Of a stretch of 64,000 nt of DNA, positions 22,986 to 33,903 are shown piece by piece. The position numbers were made by a program, and so were the translations under genes. Numbering within the stretch: position 1 is the stretch's first letter; each line of letters starts with the position of its first letter. The notes under the pieces were generated by a model that was not told where the DNA came from, ran no database searches, and worked only from the letters and a program-made list of their open reading frames with translations. This DNA comes from Rhodosorus marinus (Eukaryota > Rhodophyta > Stylonematophyceae > Stylonematales > Stylonemataceae): the NCBI GenBank assembly GCA_029953675.1, contig JAMWBK010000001.1:1091001-1155000 (forward strand), given 5' to 3'.

Positions 22986-23555
22986 TTGGGAAGGATTTGT
23001 GTTTGCGCTGCTTCATGATATTTCCCGGTCATGGTTTTTGGTTTGATTCGTGGAATATTGGTTCCGCTTTAGTTTTGTTCGATTCTGCCTTTAGGCTACT
23101 CTTGGTCCTCCTCCCTCGCTGAAGTGAGACGCACTACTAGTCTCAAGTTTATGAACATGAGCTTCGAACAACACGATTCCTTTTTTTTCTTTTTTGGGTT
23201 GAGAGTGCGAAATTCCAGTTCCCTCGAAACTGATGGTTGCATCTTGCTCCCACCCAATACGCCAGTTGTCTTCCAAGTCCGTGCTCTGCACAAGTTTCGA
23301 CAGCGGAACGTGTTCCACCGGGTTGTCATGAATCAACCGTCTGATGTGCTTCATTTTTTTTTAGGCTAAACATGTGGTGATCGAGAGAGATGTTTTTTTT
23401 GGACCCTCTGAGAGCGGCAGACCCTCCAACAGGAGGTTTCCCTGCCCTGTAGCCTTTGTCCAGCAGCTACCTACTGTAGCGCATGTCTAACACTATGATT
23501 GTTGACTTTTGTCAGTTGCCATGTGTGTCAAGTTTTATCTCCCTCCACCGCTCTC
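22986..23555. other. Unassigned region
   Basis: No gene, LINE part or repeat recognised. Confidence 0.4.
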
Positions 23556-23905
23556 CACTCGCAGAACAGCTGCATCTGTACTTCGCCAACTGAAGGAACG
23601 ACGGGAATGCCGAGAGCAGCGGCAGTCTCCCCCGGGGCAGAGAGCCGTTCTCACAGGTTCCAGCCTTTCATTGCGGAAACCTTTGAGAGTAGGGGGAAGT
23701 CCAGTTTGGAGTGGTGCAGAAACGTTTGACTGACCATTCGGTTGAAAGTTGGGACTCCTACACCGTTTAAGCGTCGATCTCTGGTGATAATCTAGCAGCA
23801 TGCTCGCCGAAGCGGGCCACCGCTGGTTGGGTTTGCACGCTTTCCTCCCTAGTTCCTAGTCCCTCTTTATACCCGCGTAAGCGCTTCAGGCTATGACAGG
23901 AAAAA
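23556..23905 (+). mobile_element. Family B-like LINE 3' fragment
   Basis: Diverged C-terminal part (SHRFQPFIAETFES, then CRNV) and tail with GCGCTTCAGGCTATG. Frames are broken. Confidence 0.75.
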
Positions 23906-24036
23906 CGACCACGTATTGACTGCAATAGTGCTGAATGGTATGTTCATGCGTATCGGTGTAACCCCTATCCACTTCATTCAGAGGACTTTGTCTTCACATC
24001 TCTCTCATGGACAGAACAACAACTCAAATCCAATCC

Positions 24037-24196
24037 CATCGCGTTTCTCGCCCGGCCATCATACATGTGGTGCGCCAGGTCTTCCCTCTAGGATCCCTCT
24101 TTGTTACTCGTCTTTACGCTTTGCATGATTATGGGCCCACCTATGACACCCTTGGTCCTCCCTCACACACTTTTGAGGCGCGGACGGGGGTCGAAC
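24037..24196 (+). mobile_element. Family A LINE fragment from the RT domain
   Basis: Matches 14110-14270: HVVRQVFPLGS, TYDTLGPPSHTFEARTGV. It ends abruptly at the start of an inverted family A tail. Confidence 0.8.
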
Positions 24197-25160
24197 GAAC
24201 GAACGAATGGTTTAATCGGAGGCTGAAAAAAAAAAAACCCGAGGGAAAAAAAGACTAAGTGCGGCGAAGAACTCGCGCCTCCAACATCAAAGCGGCATTC
24301 ATGCGCCACAGCAGGAAACTTAAGTGGGTAAACGACGATTGAAGACGGTCAGGGCGTTCGCGGAACAACTCCCGAAGCCAGCGAGAACCAACAGAGTCCA
24401 TGAACCCAAAGCACTCAATGATCAGGGGTACCAAGCGATGTGCTAGTGCCGAAGCACGAACACCAGGGGAAGACAAAGCCCCCGCGTATTTGATCTCTTT
24501 GCGGCGTCTCATGCTGGCGGCGGCAGATCCACGGCGCTCCCCCGCAGCCGGGAGATAACGACTAGCTTGAGGGTTAGGAACAGCAAGATCAACGTATGCG
24601 CCCACCTCACCGCAGCCGCCCGCCGCCGGGGCCGGGGCGCCGCGGCTTCAGCCCTTCGAAGAGTTAAGGAACGACGGTATGCTGAGAGCATGGCCAGTCT
24701 GCCTTGCGCTGAGGGTCGCTCTCACCGGTTCCAGCCATTCATTGTGGAAAGCTTTGGTCACGTGGATAAGTCGGGTTTAGAGTGGTTGCGGAAATGTTTT
24801 GCTGAGCATCCTACTGAATATTTGGCGGTCTTGAGGCGTTTAAGTGTCTCCCTTTGGCGATATTCCAGCGACATGCTTTCCGAGGCGCGCCATCGGCGCC
24901 TGGGGTTGCATACTTCCCTCCCTAGTCATTAGTTCATCTTCACGCCTTGCGTAGCGCTTCAGGCTATGCCAGTAAAGTCCAGTAAAGTCCAGATCAACGT
25001 ATATGGTACGGCGGCTGTCGTCACAGGTGATCACCAGGTCGGCTACACGGCGTTCATCATTTTGAAAGTCCGCGACGGTTAAAGGTTTCTCACGTTCGAT
25101 TTCCAGACCGGCTTGCCGGACTATAGGCCGAAGTTCCCGGTATAACAGGGTCGAAAAGGG
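24197..25160 (-). mobile_element. Family A LINE 3' fragment interrupted by a family B insertion
   Basis: 24197-24597 and 24991-25155 are contiguous parts of one minus-strand family A copy (tail, C-terminus and endonuclease). They are separated by family B sequence at 24598-24990. The tail is (CGAA)n instead of (GAAT)n. Confidence 0.85.
24598..24990 (+). mobile_element. 5'-truncated family B insertion with 12-bp target duplication
   Basis: Covers the family B endonuclease C-terminus and 3' tail, ending in two AGTAAAGTCC units. It is flanked by AGATCAACGTAT at 24586-24597 and 24991-25002, inside a family A copy. Confidence 0.9.
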
Positions 25161-25174
25161 CGACCATTGGCCCC

Positions 25175-25295
25175 TTTTTTGCATGCATGTGGGCTACAAC
25201 TAGTTTTGAGCTAAACGTTCGCTCTGAGTTCCTGCAGGTTTGCACTGTCGGGTACCACGACGACGTGTGCCTCCTTGGACCACCAGCTGCGCTCC
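25175..25295 (+). mobile_element. Family A LINE RT active-site fragment
   Basis: Plus-strand piece with CHVGYN-like start, SEFLQVCTVGYHDDVCLLG in translation, followed by unrelated sequence. It keeps the YHDD that the longer copy has lost. Confidence 0.75.
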
Positions 25296-25575
25296 TCTTG
25301 ACAGTAATCTGCCCTTGATGGTCACTTGTCAAATGAGCTAAGCCTGCGCAGGGCGGTTGATGGTCCAGCTTTTCCCGTGCACCTTTGCAACAATATCTTT
25401 TGACTCTCGAACAGACGAAAACGGCGGCGTTAGTCTGAGGTTAGTAGAATGGGCGGCACCCACAAGCGGCCTAGTGGCAGGTTTAGCTCCTTTGACAGGT
25501 TGCGCGCTCAAGGGTTGTACCGAAACCTGCAACAGGAGAATCCGTAGCTTTACAGGATCACCGTTTCTTCCGGTA

Positions 25576-25803
25576 AAACCATGAGGGATGCTACTATTGA
25601 CCAGTCAGCCCTTTATAGCACTTAACGTCGAGTAAAAACAGTTTTCCCTATTCCCACCATTCCTCAGGTTAGAATTCCTCCTTGCTTCCCAGTAAAACCA
25701 CCTGTCTCGTGCCAAACCATGGGAGGTACTGCCATGGTTCGTCACAACCCTTTAATCTTGGGTAAAAATCGGGGTTTTTTTGCTCTACCCGCAATTCCTC
25801 AGG
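25576..25803 (+). repeat. Two diverged units of an unclassified ~92-bp repeat
   Basis: 25576-25668 and 25714-25803 share AAACCATG at the start, CCCTTTA, GTAAAAA and ATTCCTCAGG at the end, at about 138-bp period. The stretch 25296-25575 shows nothing recognisable. Confidence 0.55.
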
Positions 25804-25834
25804 CTGTATAATCCTTCGGCTTTCGCCTTCCTGA

Positions 25835-26035
25835 TTGAACGTTGGCCTATGTGCTCGCCGAGGCACGCCACCGCCGCCTGGGCTTGCACACTTTTCTCCC
25901 TAGTTCCTAGTTTCCCTTTTACGCCCGCGCTTAGTCTTTTTTTCCCCTCGGGGTTTTTTTTTTCAGCCTCTGATTAAACCATTCGTTCATTTACGCCCTA
26001 TGTGGCGCTTCAGGCATATACCTGAAGCGTTACAC
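25835..26035 (+). mobile_element. Family B-like tail carrying a 63-bp family A tail insertion
   Basis: Family B tail 25835-25926 resumes at 25999 (GGCGCTTCAGGC). Between them is a family A 3' end at 25927-25989, flanked by TTTACGCCC at 25918-25926 and 25990-25998. Confidence 0.85.
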
Positions 26036-26160
26036 TACAGTAAAAAGTTGTGGTAAAAAGTCGATTTGCCCGCGTTCTCCGTTGTTGCTAGTTCGCTTTC
26101 ATGGCCTTGCGTAGCGCCTCAGACTATGCTAGTAGCTAATCGAACGATAGCTACGCTAGT

Positions 26161-26268
26161 CGCATGAATGCCGCTTTGATGTTGGAGGCGCGAGTACTTC
26201 GCCGCGCTTAGTCTTTTTTTCCCCTCGGGGTTTTTTTTTTTTTCAGCCTCCGATTAAACCATTCATTC
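26161..26268 (+). mobile_element. Short family A tail insertion (SINE-like)
   Basis: 108 bp from CGCATGAATGCC to ATTCATTC. A possible target duplication AGTAGCTAAT lies on the right at 26269 and on the left about 20 bp away from the junction, so it is not certain. Confidence 0.8.
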
Positions 26269-26364
26269 AGTAGCTAATAAAGCCAGTAGAACCACCACCA
26301 ATAAAGGGATTTATTAACGTGTTTATTGAATGAATTTATGAAACCGCTGAGTCTGACGGTTCCA

Positions 26365-26460
26365 ACTGCTCAATCGGAGACTGAAAGAAAAAACCACAAG
26401 GAAAAAAAAAGACTACAGACGGCGAAGGTCGCGAAGTGCTGATTGACTAGCATCAGGTGA
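26365..26460 (-). mobile_element. Diverged family A-like tail
   Basis: AATCGGAGACTGAAAG, A-rich stretch and GGCGAAGGTCGCG match the minus-strand family A tail. A 137-residue open frame at 26413-26826 ends in this tail (SQSALRDLRRL) and may belong to the same decayed element. I see no domain in it, and nothing else to 27080. Confidence 0.55.
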
Positions 26461-27084
26461 GAGAGCTATGATCACCATATCTCGGCAGCAAGCCTCTTCT
26501 ATTGGCAAAGAGTTTGCGCCAATTTTCTTAAAACTTTCAAAGCATAGACGTCCATTGGACCAAAAAGAAACTTGTTGACTACATTGGAACGGACAAAACC
26601 GTAGAAGATTGGGGCGGGCATAACAAGTGGGAGATTTGCGGACAGAACCGTCGGAAGGTTTGCAGACAGAATCCATGAACGGTTTGATGAAATGAGGGAA
26701 ACCAAATGACACCTTGTCTCTAATATGCAGAGAGCCTTCTAGAAGCCAAACTGTTGAGCTGGTTCCTTCTGAATGGTGTACTCGACCCCTGTCAAAATTC
26801 TCTTCTTCGGTCAAAGGGGAGCCCAACAGTCAAAAGAGAAAAGCCGAAAGAGCCCCAAAAAAACGTGGTGAATAGCTCGTAAATCTATTGTCGCTTCTCT
26901 GAACAAATTCACAATTCAATCGATAAGCTCCGGAAACCACTGACGATACTCCATCGAGTGCGGTTGGTACGGAAGTATAGGATAAGAGGAGAAGTTTACC
27001 ACAAGCATACACATGGTTTTGATAACACGGTGTTGGCTGAGATTAGTGGCAGGCCTGACACTTGTGAGATTCGTCATTCAGTCA

Positions 27085-27193
27085 TTCCGTCGACGAACGA
27101 CGAATGGTTTAATCGGAGGCTGAAAGAAAAAACCCCGAGGCGAAAAAAAGACTAAGTGCGGCGAAGAACTCGCGCCTCCAACATCAAAGCATT
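27085..27193 (-). mobile_element. Family A tail insertion
   Basis: AATGGTTTAATCGGAGGCTG to CCAACATCAAAG. Possible 8-bp duplication CATTCAGT on both sides (about 27076 and 27191). Confidence 0.75.
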
Positions 27194-27240
27194 CAGTAAC
27201 GTTTTCTGAAAAATTGGCTCCAATGGGATCATTAATCATT

Positions 27241-27402
27241 AATCGCCCTGACAGTCTCTCCTCGTTTACCGGTTTTAAGTTTCTTGCTGTGGCGTATGAA
27301 TGCTACTTTGATGTTTGGAGGCACGCGATCTTCGCTGCGCAAAGTTTTTTTGCACCTCGGGGTTTTTTCCCTGTGTCTCCAAATGAAGGACAAATTCATT
27401 CA
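27241..27402 (+). mobile_element. Diverged family A 3' fragment
   Basis: CGCCCTGACAGTCTCTCC, then CTTGCTGTGGCGTATGAATG and the T-rich tail ending ATTCATTC. It has diverged well beyond the other copies. Confidence 0.7.
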
Positions 27403-27474
27403 ATGATGCGCTTTCAAGTTTCATTCAATGAAGCTTTCCTGCTTCGAGTTTTCAGTAGGGGGAGTACTCCCTAG

Positions 27475-28060
27475 TCCCTAGTTTCCCTTTACGTCTTGCG
27501 TAGCGCTCAGGCTATACCAATAAATCACGTGCATAAGTCGGGTTTGGAGTGTTTGCGGAAATGCTTTGCTGGGCATCCTATGGAATACTTGGAACTCTTA
27601 CGCTGTTTCATGCGTCGCCCTGTGGCGATATCCTAGCAGCATGCTTGCCGAGGCGCGCCATCGGCTTGGGTTTGCTCGTTTTTCTCCCAAGTTCTTAGTT
27701 ACAGTCCACGCCATGCGTAGCGCTTCAGGCTATGCTAGTAAAACAACTGCATAGCCTGTGCGATATTCGAGTAGCATGCTTACCGAGGCGCGCCATCGGC
27801 GCCTGGGTTTGCACGCTTCCCTACTTAGTTCTTAGTTCCTTTTAACGGTTTGCGCAGCGCTTTAGGCTATGCTAATAAAGCCAGTAAAACCACCAGTACT
27901 CGAAGGGGCTAAACTGACAGTGTCGCTCTTTGGCCGTATTCTAGCAACATGTTCGCCGAGGCGCGCCACCGCCGCCTGGGCTTGCACGCTCTTCTCCCAA
28001 ATCCCTAGTTTTGCTTTACGTCTTGCGTAGCGCATCAGGCTATGTTCGTAAAACCACCAC
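27475..28060 (+). mobile_element. Cluster of four family B-like 3' tails
   Basis: Successive copies of the family B end (GCCGAGGCGCGCCATCGGC, then GCGTAGCGCTTCAGGCTATG and TAAAACCA or TAAAGCCA), each with a different 5' truncation. Confidence 0.75.
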
Positions 28061-28642
28061 AGTGGAAGAAACGAAAATGTTCCTATTCAGATACACCAGA
28101 CAAACCGAAGAACAGAAATACATCTGCCCGCTCTAGCCGCACTGCTCAAATTATTTCTGAACAAAAGAAAAACTAAACAGGAGCGAAGCAGAATTTTTTT
28201 TTCCGTAGAATTGTTGGATATTACGCAACATCCAGAGAGACGGGGAGAACACCGGATCACTTTCTGAAAAGCACGGCCAAGCGATGTGATGAATGATGGT
28301 GACATCTCACATATGGAACTGAGTGTGGGTGGATGATAACACAGTGAGCATCATATTTTCCGAGTCAAGTGAGTTCTTAGTTACAGTTACTTAAATGCCC
28401 ACCACCAACCACTTAAATGCGTTATAAACGTTAAGACTTAAGATGAGGATGCTTCAGGAGGGTATCCGGTTTAAAAGCAAAATCCTTGAGCGTTCAGGTC
28501 GGTCTGCGGTTGACTAGCTCGCTGCGTTAAATATTTTCTGGTGGGGAATATTTCATATCTCCTGTACTCCAGAGCGCAGGGACACTGTTGTTGGGACAGC
28601 GAAATTATTTGTAAGGAGTTGGTTACAACTTTGGATAAAACT
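28061..28642 (+). other. Upstream region of the ABC transporter gene
   Basis: No repeat or other gene recognised. It presumably contains the promoter and leader of the next gene. An in-frame upstream GTG at 28541 adds no conserved sequence. Confidence 0.4.
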
Positions 28643-30529
28643 ATGGCGGACCTTGCGGATGTGCGTGACGAGGTGTCGAGCGATGGGGAGAAGAACGTGG
28701 ATGTGGAGATGGGGATGGGCTATGCGGAAAAAGAGAGGGTCCAGTCAACGATTAGCACCATTTTGGAGCCTGTTCACCTCCAGTGGCAGGACTTGACGTA
28801 CGCTGTCAAAGGCAAGAAGGGAAAGCAGATCCTGAAGCCGATGAGCGGCGATGTGAAGCCAGGGCAAATGCTTGCGATCATGGGTTCATCTGGTGCTGGA
28901 AAGACCGTGCTTCTCGACCTTTTGGCGGGGAAACTGACATCGTCGCAGAACGTTGCAACTGGCGGACGAGTGTTTGTCAACGGGGAAAAGCGCGACTTCA
29001 AGAGTTATGGGAAATACTCCGCGTATGTAGGGCAGAGCGACAACATGTTTGACACACTTACTGTTGAGGAACAGATTCGGTTCTCGGCGGATCTGAGACT
29101 GCCGACGAAACTCGGAAAAGAGAATCGCCGTGCAATGGCTGATGAGATCGTCATCGAGCTGGGCCTCCGGAATGTGAAGGAATCGATGATTGGTGGGGAG
29201 CGTGTTCGGGGAGTGAGTGGAGGAGAGAAGCGAAGGGTTACTATTGGGACGGAACTTGTGACGAGTCCGTCGCTGATCTTCCTGGACGAACCTACTGCAG
29301 GGCTGGACTCGTTCAACGCACTGAATGTGATGCAATCGTTAAGGAGCCTAGCGAAAAATGGAAGGACTATTGTAACCACGATCCATCAGCCCAGGTCGAA
29401 CATCTTCTCGCTTTTCGATCAACTGCTGCTTCTGTCTAAAGGGGAAGTCGTATACTTTGGCCCCGCCAACCAAGCGGTCGCTTACTTTGCGAGACTGGGC
29501 CACCCCTGTCCCCCAGAGTTCAATCCCGCTGACTTCATGGTCGACTTAATCTCTTCGGACTCGAGGACGAACGCGAGGAGGGAGGAAAGCGATGAGAGAA
29601 TAGAGATGCTGGCTTGTGCGTACTCGAAAACTTCGAAAGTCGGTGCCATACTTGACGAATATGAGAAGCCAGCTCCAGTGGATGAAGAGCAGGACAGAAA
29701 GTTCTCGAAGTATAATTCCATCTGGACGGAGGAATTGGCGTATTTGCTTCATAGGTCTCTCATTTTGATGAAGAGGGACTCAACTGGAAACATTTTGAGA
29801 ATTGGTATTCAGGTACTCTTGGGCATGGTGCTAGGTCTGATCTGGTTTCGCGTAGGCTATGACTATTGGGACGACCCAACAATGGATCGATTTAATGCTC
29901 TCCAAGGAATGCTCAGTTTCAGTGTTGTCGACCAATGCTACAACTCGGCGCTTTCGATCGTGTTTGTCTTTCCAATGGAACGGACGATCGTGCTACGAGA
30001 ACGCTCCAGCAGGATGTACAGGGTGTCTTCTTACTTCATATCGAGAACGCTCGTTGAACTTCCGAAAACGATTTTGCTCATGCTGATATTCACGACGATC
30101 ACCTACTTCCTTGTTGGACTACGCATGCAGGCAGGAGTTTTCTTCGAGTATACTTTGATCGTATTTCTCACAATTTGGGCTGTGGAGAGCTTAACAATCT
30201 GTATTTCAACGTTCGCTAAAGATGCACATATTGCATCTGCGATTTTACCACTGTTCGTCAACCTAGCATTCCTGTTCTCTGGCTTCTGGATTGATATGGA
30301 CCTCGTACCGGCGACGCTGAGATGGTTGCAGTATTTGTCTTTTATCAAATACGGGCTCACGCTGATTATGTACAGTCAATTCGATGGCGACGTGAACGAG
30401 GACCTCATTTTACAACGTTACGGAGACGTTTCACGTGGAGCAGCGTATGGTGTTCTCATCGGATTTATCATTTTCTTCCGGATTTCGGGCTATTTATTCC
30501 TCCGCATTAACAAACCGCAGAAGAGCTAA
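28643..30529 (+). CDS. ABCG-type half ABC transporter
   Basis: A 628-residue single-exon protein; the ATG at 28643 is the first in frame. An N-terminal nucleotide-binding domain has Walker A GSSGAGKT (81-88), signature VSGGE (191-195), Walker B LIFLDEP (211-217) and the switch His (248). It is followed by an ABC2-type membrane domain with about six hydrophobic segments (residues about 390-620). This NBD-then-TMD order and length are those of the White/ABCG subfamily, whose members act as dimers and export lipids, sterols, pigments or drugs across membranes; the substrate here cannot be told. All catalytic motifs look intact. A family B LINE sits about 180 bp downstream, in the 3' flank. Confidence 0.95.
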   Translation: MADLADVRDEVSSDGEKNVDVEMGMGYAEKERVQSTISTILEPVHLQWQDLTYAVKGKKGKQILKPMSGDVKPGQMLAIMGSSGAGKTVLLDLLAGKLTSSQNVATGGRVFVNGEKRDFKSYGKYSAYVGQSDNMFDTLTVEEQIRFSADLRLPTKLGKENRRAMADEIVIELGLRNVKESMIGGERVRGVSGGEKRRVTIGTELVTSPSLIFLDEPTAGLDSFNALNVMQSLRSLAKNGRTIVTTIHQPRSNIFSLFDQLLLLSKGEVVYFGPANQAVAYFARLGHPCPPEFNPADFMVDLISSDSRTNARREESDERIEMLACAYSKTSKVGAILDEYEKPAPVDEEQDRKFSKYNSIWTEELAYLLHRSLILMKRDSTGNILRIGIQVLLGMVLGLIWFRVGYDYWDDPTMDRFNALQGMLSFSVVDQCYNSALSIVFVFPMERTIVLRERSSRMYRVSSYFISRTLVELPKTILLMLIFTTITYFLVGLRMQAGVFFEYTLIVFLTIWAVESLTICISTFAKDAHIASAILPLFVNLAFLFSGFWIDMDLVPATLRWLQYLSFIKYGLTLIMYSQFDGDVNEDLILQRYGDVSRGAAYGVLIGFIIFFRISGYLFLRINKPQKS

Positions 30530-30798
30530 GTTGGGGAGTGGACAGGCTGCGCATGCCGAGCTGTAGTACCCTTCCGAACTCTCCGTGCTAACTACCGCTG
30601 TAGTTGTAGTTGTAGATTTTCAGCAACGGTCGTTTGGCAGTGATAACCAGTAGAACCTCACTATCTTTGTAAAGATCTGGCTTTATTGGACTTTACTGGC
30701 ATTATTGGACTTTACTGGACTTTACTAGCATAGCCTGAAGCGCTACGCAAGGCGTGAAGATGAACTTTACTAGCATAGCCTGAAGCGGTGAAGATGAA

Positions 30799-33700
30799 CT
30801 AATAACTAGGGAGGGAAGCATGCAACCCCAGGCGCCGATGGCGCGCCTCGGAAAGCATGTCGCTGGAATATCGCCAAAGGGAGACACTTAAACGCCTCAA
30901 GACCGCCAAATATTCAGTAGGATGCTCAGCAAAACATTTCCGCAACCACTCTAAACCCGACTTATCCACGTGACCAAAGCTTTCCACAATGAATGGCTGG
31001 AACCGGTGAGAGCGACCCTCAGCGCAAGGCAGACTGGCCATGCTCTCAGCATACCGTCGTTCCTTAACTCTTCGAAGGGCTGAAGCCGCGGCCCCCCGGC
31101 GGCGGGCGGCTGCGGTGAGGTGGGCGCTGGCCACGGGGCAGGTAATCGCAAGGTCCACATATGTTGAGCGTCTGGCAGCAGCGTCGGAGACGAGGAAATC
31201 GGCTATACAACGGGGCGGTGCAGAGTCCGAGATTGATCTGGGCAGTTCCGACTCAACCTCAACCGTATGCCCTATCCGAGTCAAAAATTCGCTGAGGATG
31301 TACTTGAGGCGAGTGTGACGCCTCGTACGGAGACCTCGCAACAGTCCGCAGGAACCCAGGAAGTGGTAGCCACAAGCGTCAATCCGGCTCTCACATCCCT
31401 GACAGAAACACGGCCGATTAGAGTGCCACGGAGGCTGTGGCAAACCGAGATAGATCCGTGCGGCAGAACGGAACTGGAAAGCATCGAGACGATGACTCAA
31501 TGACGACGGTAGAGTGGTTAACCACAAGTGCGAGAGGTGGCCTCCCATGCCGCGGAGACGAGCGTCAGTGGTAGGCGGCGTGAGAGGAGAATTGAGCATG
31601 ACTGTGTGAGCGGCACTGTGTTGGCCCCAGGTGAGGCTATGTTGAATCACATCAGTGCGGGAGCTCCACAATCGGCTCAAACCCGGGTAGTCTGCAACAG
31701 GGGACCCGGGGCTAGCCTCTCCGTCATCGGCAAGAACTCGGTCGAGGGGACAATCCTCAATCGCTTCCAGCTCGTCCCCATAACAGCTCCCTCCAGGAAC
31801 GAAAGCGGGACCGATTTGCGTCCGGCACGGCGTTGCACCTCCTGAACGCGTGTTGAAGACCATCATAAATTGTCAAAAGCGGGGGCGGCAGGGTCACTGG
31901 ATCCTCGTTGGTCAAAGCTCGAGCCAAGAGGCAGGCACTTCGCATCTGGAAGGTCACCAACGTTCGCAGCGCGGTAGCCCAGGAGGCAACCGCCGCTGGC
32001 GAGCATACCAGCCCACGGTCTGCGACGCCGAATCCCCCTAATCGCAACGGTAGAGCGATCTGTGCACGAATCAAGTCCCTGTCGGGAGCAGCTTCAAGAT
32101 CGAGGGGCTCATCCAAGAGCGTTCCCCAGTGTTGCAGGGTCATTTCGTCTGCTTTAGCCGCGATCCACGAGCCCCAAGCTGGAGGCAGGCTGCGCAACCA
32201 GTAGTTGAGTCTGGGACCGGCACAAAAGCGGGAAAACAAGCAGGCCGATTGCAGCATGCTGTCGGGTAGGTGCTCAATGGCGTCGGTGAGTTGCTTGTGC
32301 CGTGCCAAAACTCGCTCGCAGGATGCTTGGACAAAGTTGTCAGTCCCCAATCCGACGCCGTGGTGTTCGAACCCTTCACGTTCGCTGATTAGTCGCAGAG
32401 TGGGTGGCAGAGAGGTCAGCGACACGTCCCTCGGGGGGAGAAAGCGACATTTTTCTGTTTCCACAGTCAAACCGACGCGACGTGCAATCGCTTCGATCGC
32501 GGTCAGTCCCCTAGCCAGGGTGTCAGGGGTGCCCAGCAATGTTACGTCATCGTGGTACGCGCAGATTCGAAGATCCGAGACCTCAGTCGAAAGACGTAAA
32601 AGTACGAGCTGTAGGGCACAGGCATGAAGAAGAGGTCCGCAAGCGTCCCCTTGTTGGACGCCTGTATGTGCTTGAAAAACAGTGCCCTCCGTTGTCAAGT
32701 AGGGGAGGCTCTCCCCTCCGTAAATACCCGATAGAAACGGCCACGCCTCCGGAAACACACGTCGGAGCACCTCTAGCGCATGCGTCCGCGACACGCTGTT
32801 GAAATGCGTTCCGGAAATCAACCACCAAGACTCCCCACTCCGGCCTACTGGCGCGTTCTAGCTCGATCCCATGGGTGATCAGTTCGCAACCCCCAGAAAA
32901 TCCCACCCCTACTTGCAAGGGCGCCATAAAAGCTGTGACGCGCTGGCGAAGGCGCTGGCATAGCCACCTCCCGGCTAACTTCCGTAGGCTCTCCACCATC
33001 CCGATCGGCCGGAGACGCGGGTGGGCCGGCTGGTGGTCAGGTTTCGTGAGCAAGCAAAGCTGTGCCTGCCGGAGATGTTCCCATGGCGCAGACGCACCCG
33101 ATACGCCCTGGAACAACTTGTTAAGGATCCTCAGAAGCGCGCTCTTGCCAGGCTGGCTCAGGGACTGCAATAGCTCTGTTCTTAGTCCGGAGGGTCCGGG
33201 ACAGCGTCCCCGACGCGAGGTAGGAAGCAAATCCTCCAGGTCAGACTCAGTGAGCGTCAGATCGATGCGAAACCTGGCCAACTCCGGACGGTCCAAGAAT
33301 ACCTCGAATTCAGGGGACAAATCCACGTCGGACTCAGGGAACAAAGACCACACCGTCTGGGCGAGACTATCATCGTAGGGGAGGACAGGCGCCTGGCCCT
33401 CCAAAACCCGCGCCGCTCGACTTAAATCGCCCACTGCTACCAATTTCTGTACTCGAGCCGGCACGGGCGACACTGTGCCATGCCGAGTCCGACGGGCGGA
33501 TGGTGCTGACGACGCCAAATAGCTGCGCTGTAGTACTTCGAAGTCTCCCTTCAAGAACAGGGCCAGTCGGTCTCGTACTCGCCATCTGCGCTCCGATGTG
33601 TGAATGGGGGCCAGAATCAGGCGCGGCATGACCCCCAGAAAAACCCAAATGACTGTGTCCAGAATGTTGCGAGCCAGGCTCGTGAAGATGAAATCGAGAA

Positions 33701-33872
33701 TGGTTCCAGCTACTAGGAGGTCTCCACGAGGAAGGACGACTGGGGGAATGCCCCCACGGAGGGGAAGCGAGCCTCCTTCCAAAGAAATCCACCGCCGGAG
33801 CCAACTCCGAAAACGCGTACGCCAAATGCCCCAGTCTCCGCTCTCCTTCAGGACATAAGACTGTAGATCCAT
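30799..33872 (-). pseudogene. Family B copy 1 ORF2: reverse transcriptase-endonuclease, two frameshifts
   Basis: ATG at 33872. The frame breaks at an extra A near 32800 and an extra C near 31766; otherwise it is colinear with the copy at 55100-58172. Reverse transcriptase motifs: GRCPGPSGLR, RPIGMVESLRKLA, VVDFRNAF, QQGDACGP (GDPCGP in other copies) and AYHDDVTLLG. A C-terminal finger (C-x2-C-x9-H-x4-C, within CQGCESRIDACGYHFLGSC) precedes the restriction-like endonuclease (CIADFLVSD, TYVDLAI, FQPFIVESFG). ORF1 ends 31 bp before this start. Confidence 0.88.
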
Positions 33873-33903
33873 AGGCTGCGACCTCGTAGCCGTGCCTGGA
33901 GCG

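Noticed and set aside
26128-26280. Target duplication AGTAGCTAAT around the tail at 26161
   Set aside because: The left copy is about 20 bp away from the junction, so the match may be chance or the junction may have filler DNA.
26413-26826. 137-residue minus-strand frame as a host gene
   Set aside because: Its C-terminus is a LINE tail and the rest has no domain or signal; more likely part of a decayed element.
28541-28642. Upstream start (GTG at 28541) for the ABC transporter
   Set aside because: Not an ATG, and the extra 34 residues have no similarity to the family; the ATG at 28643 gives normal length.
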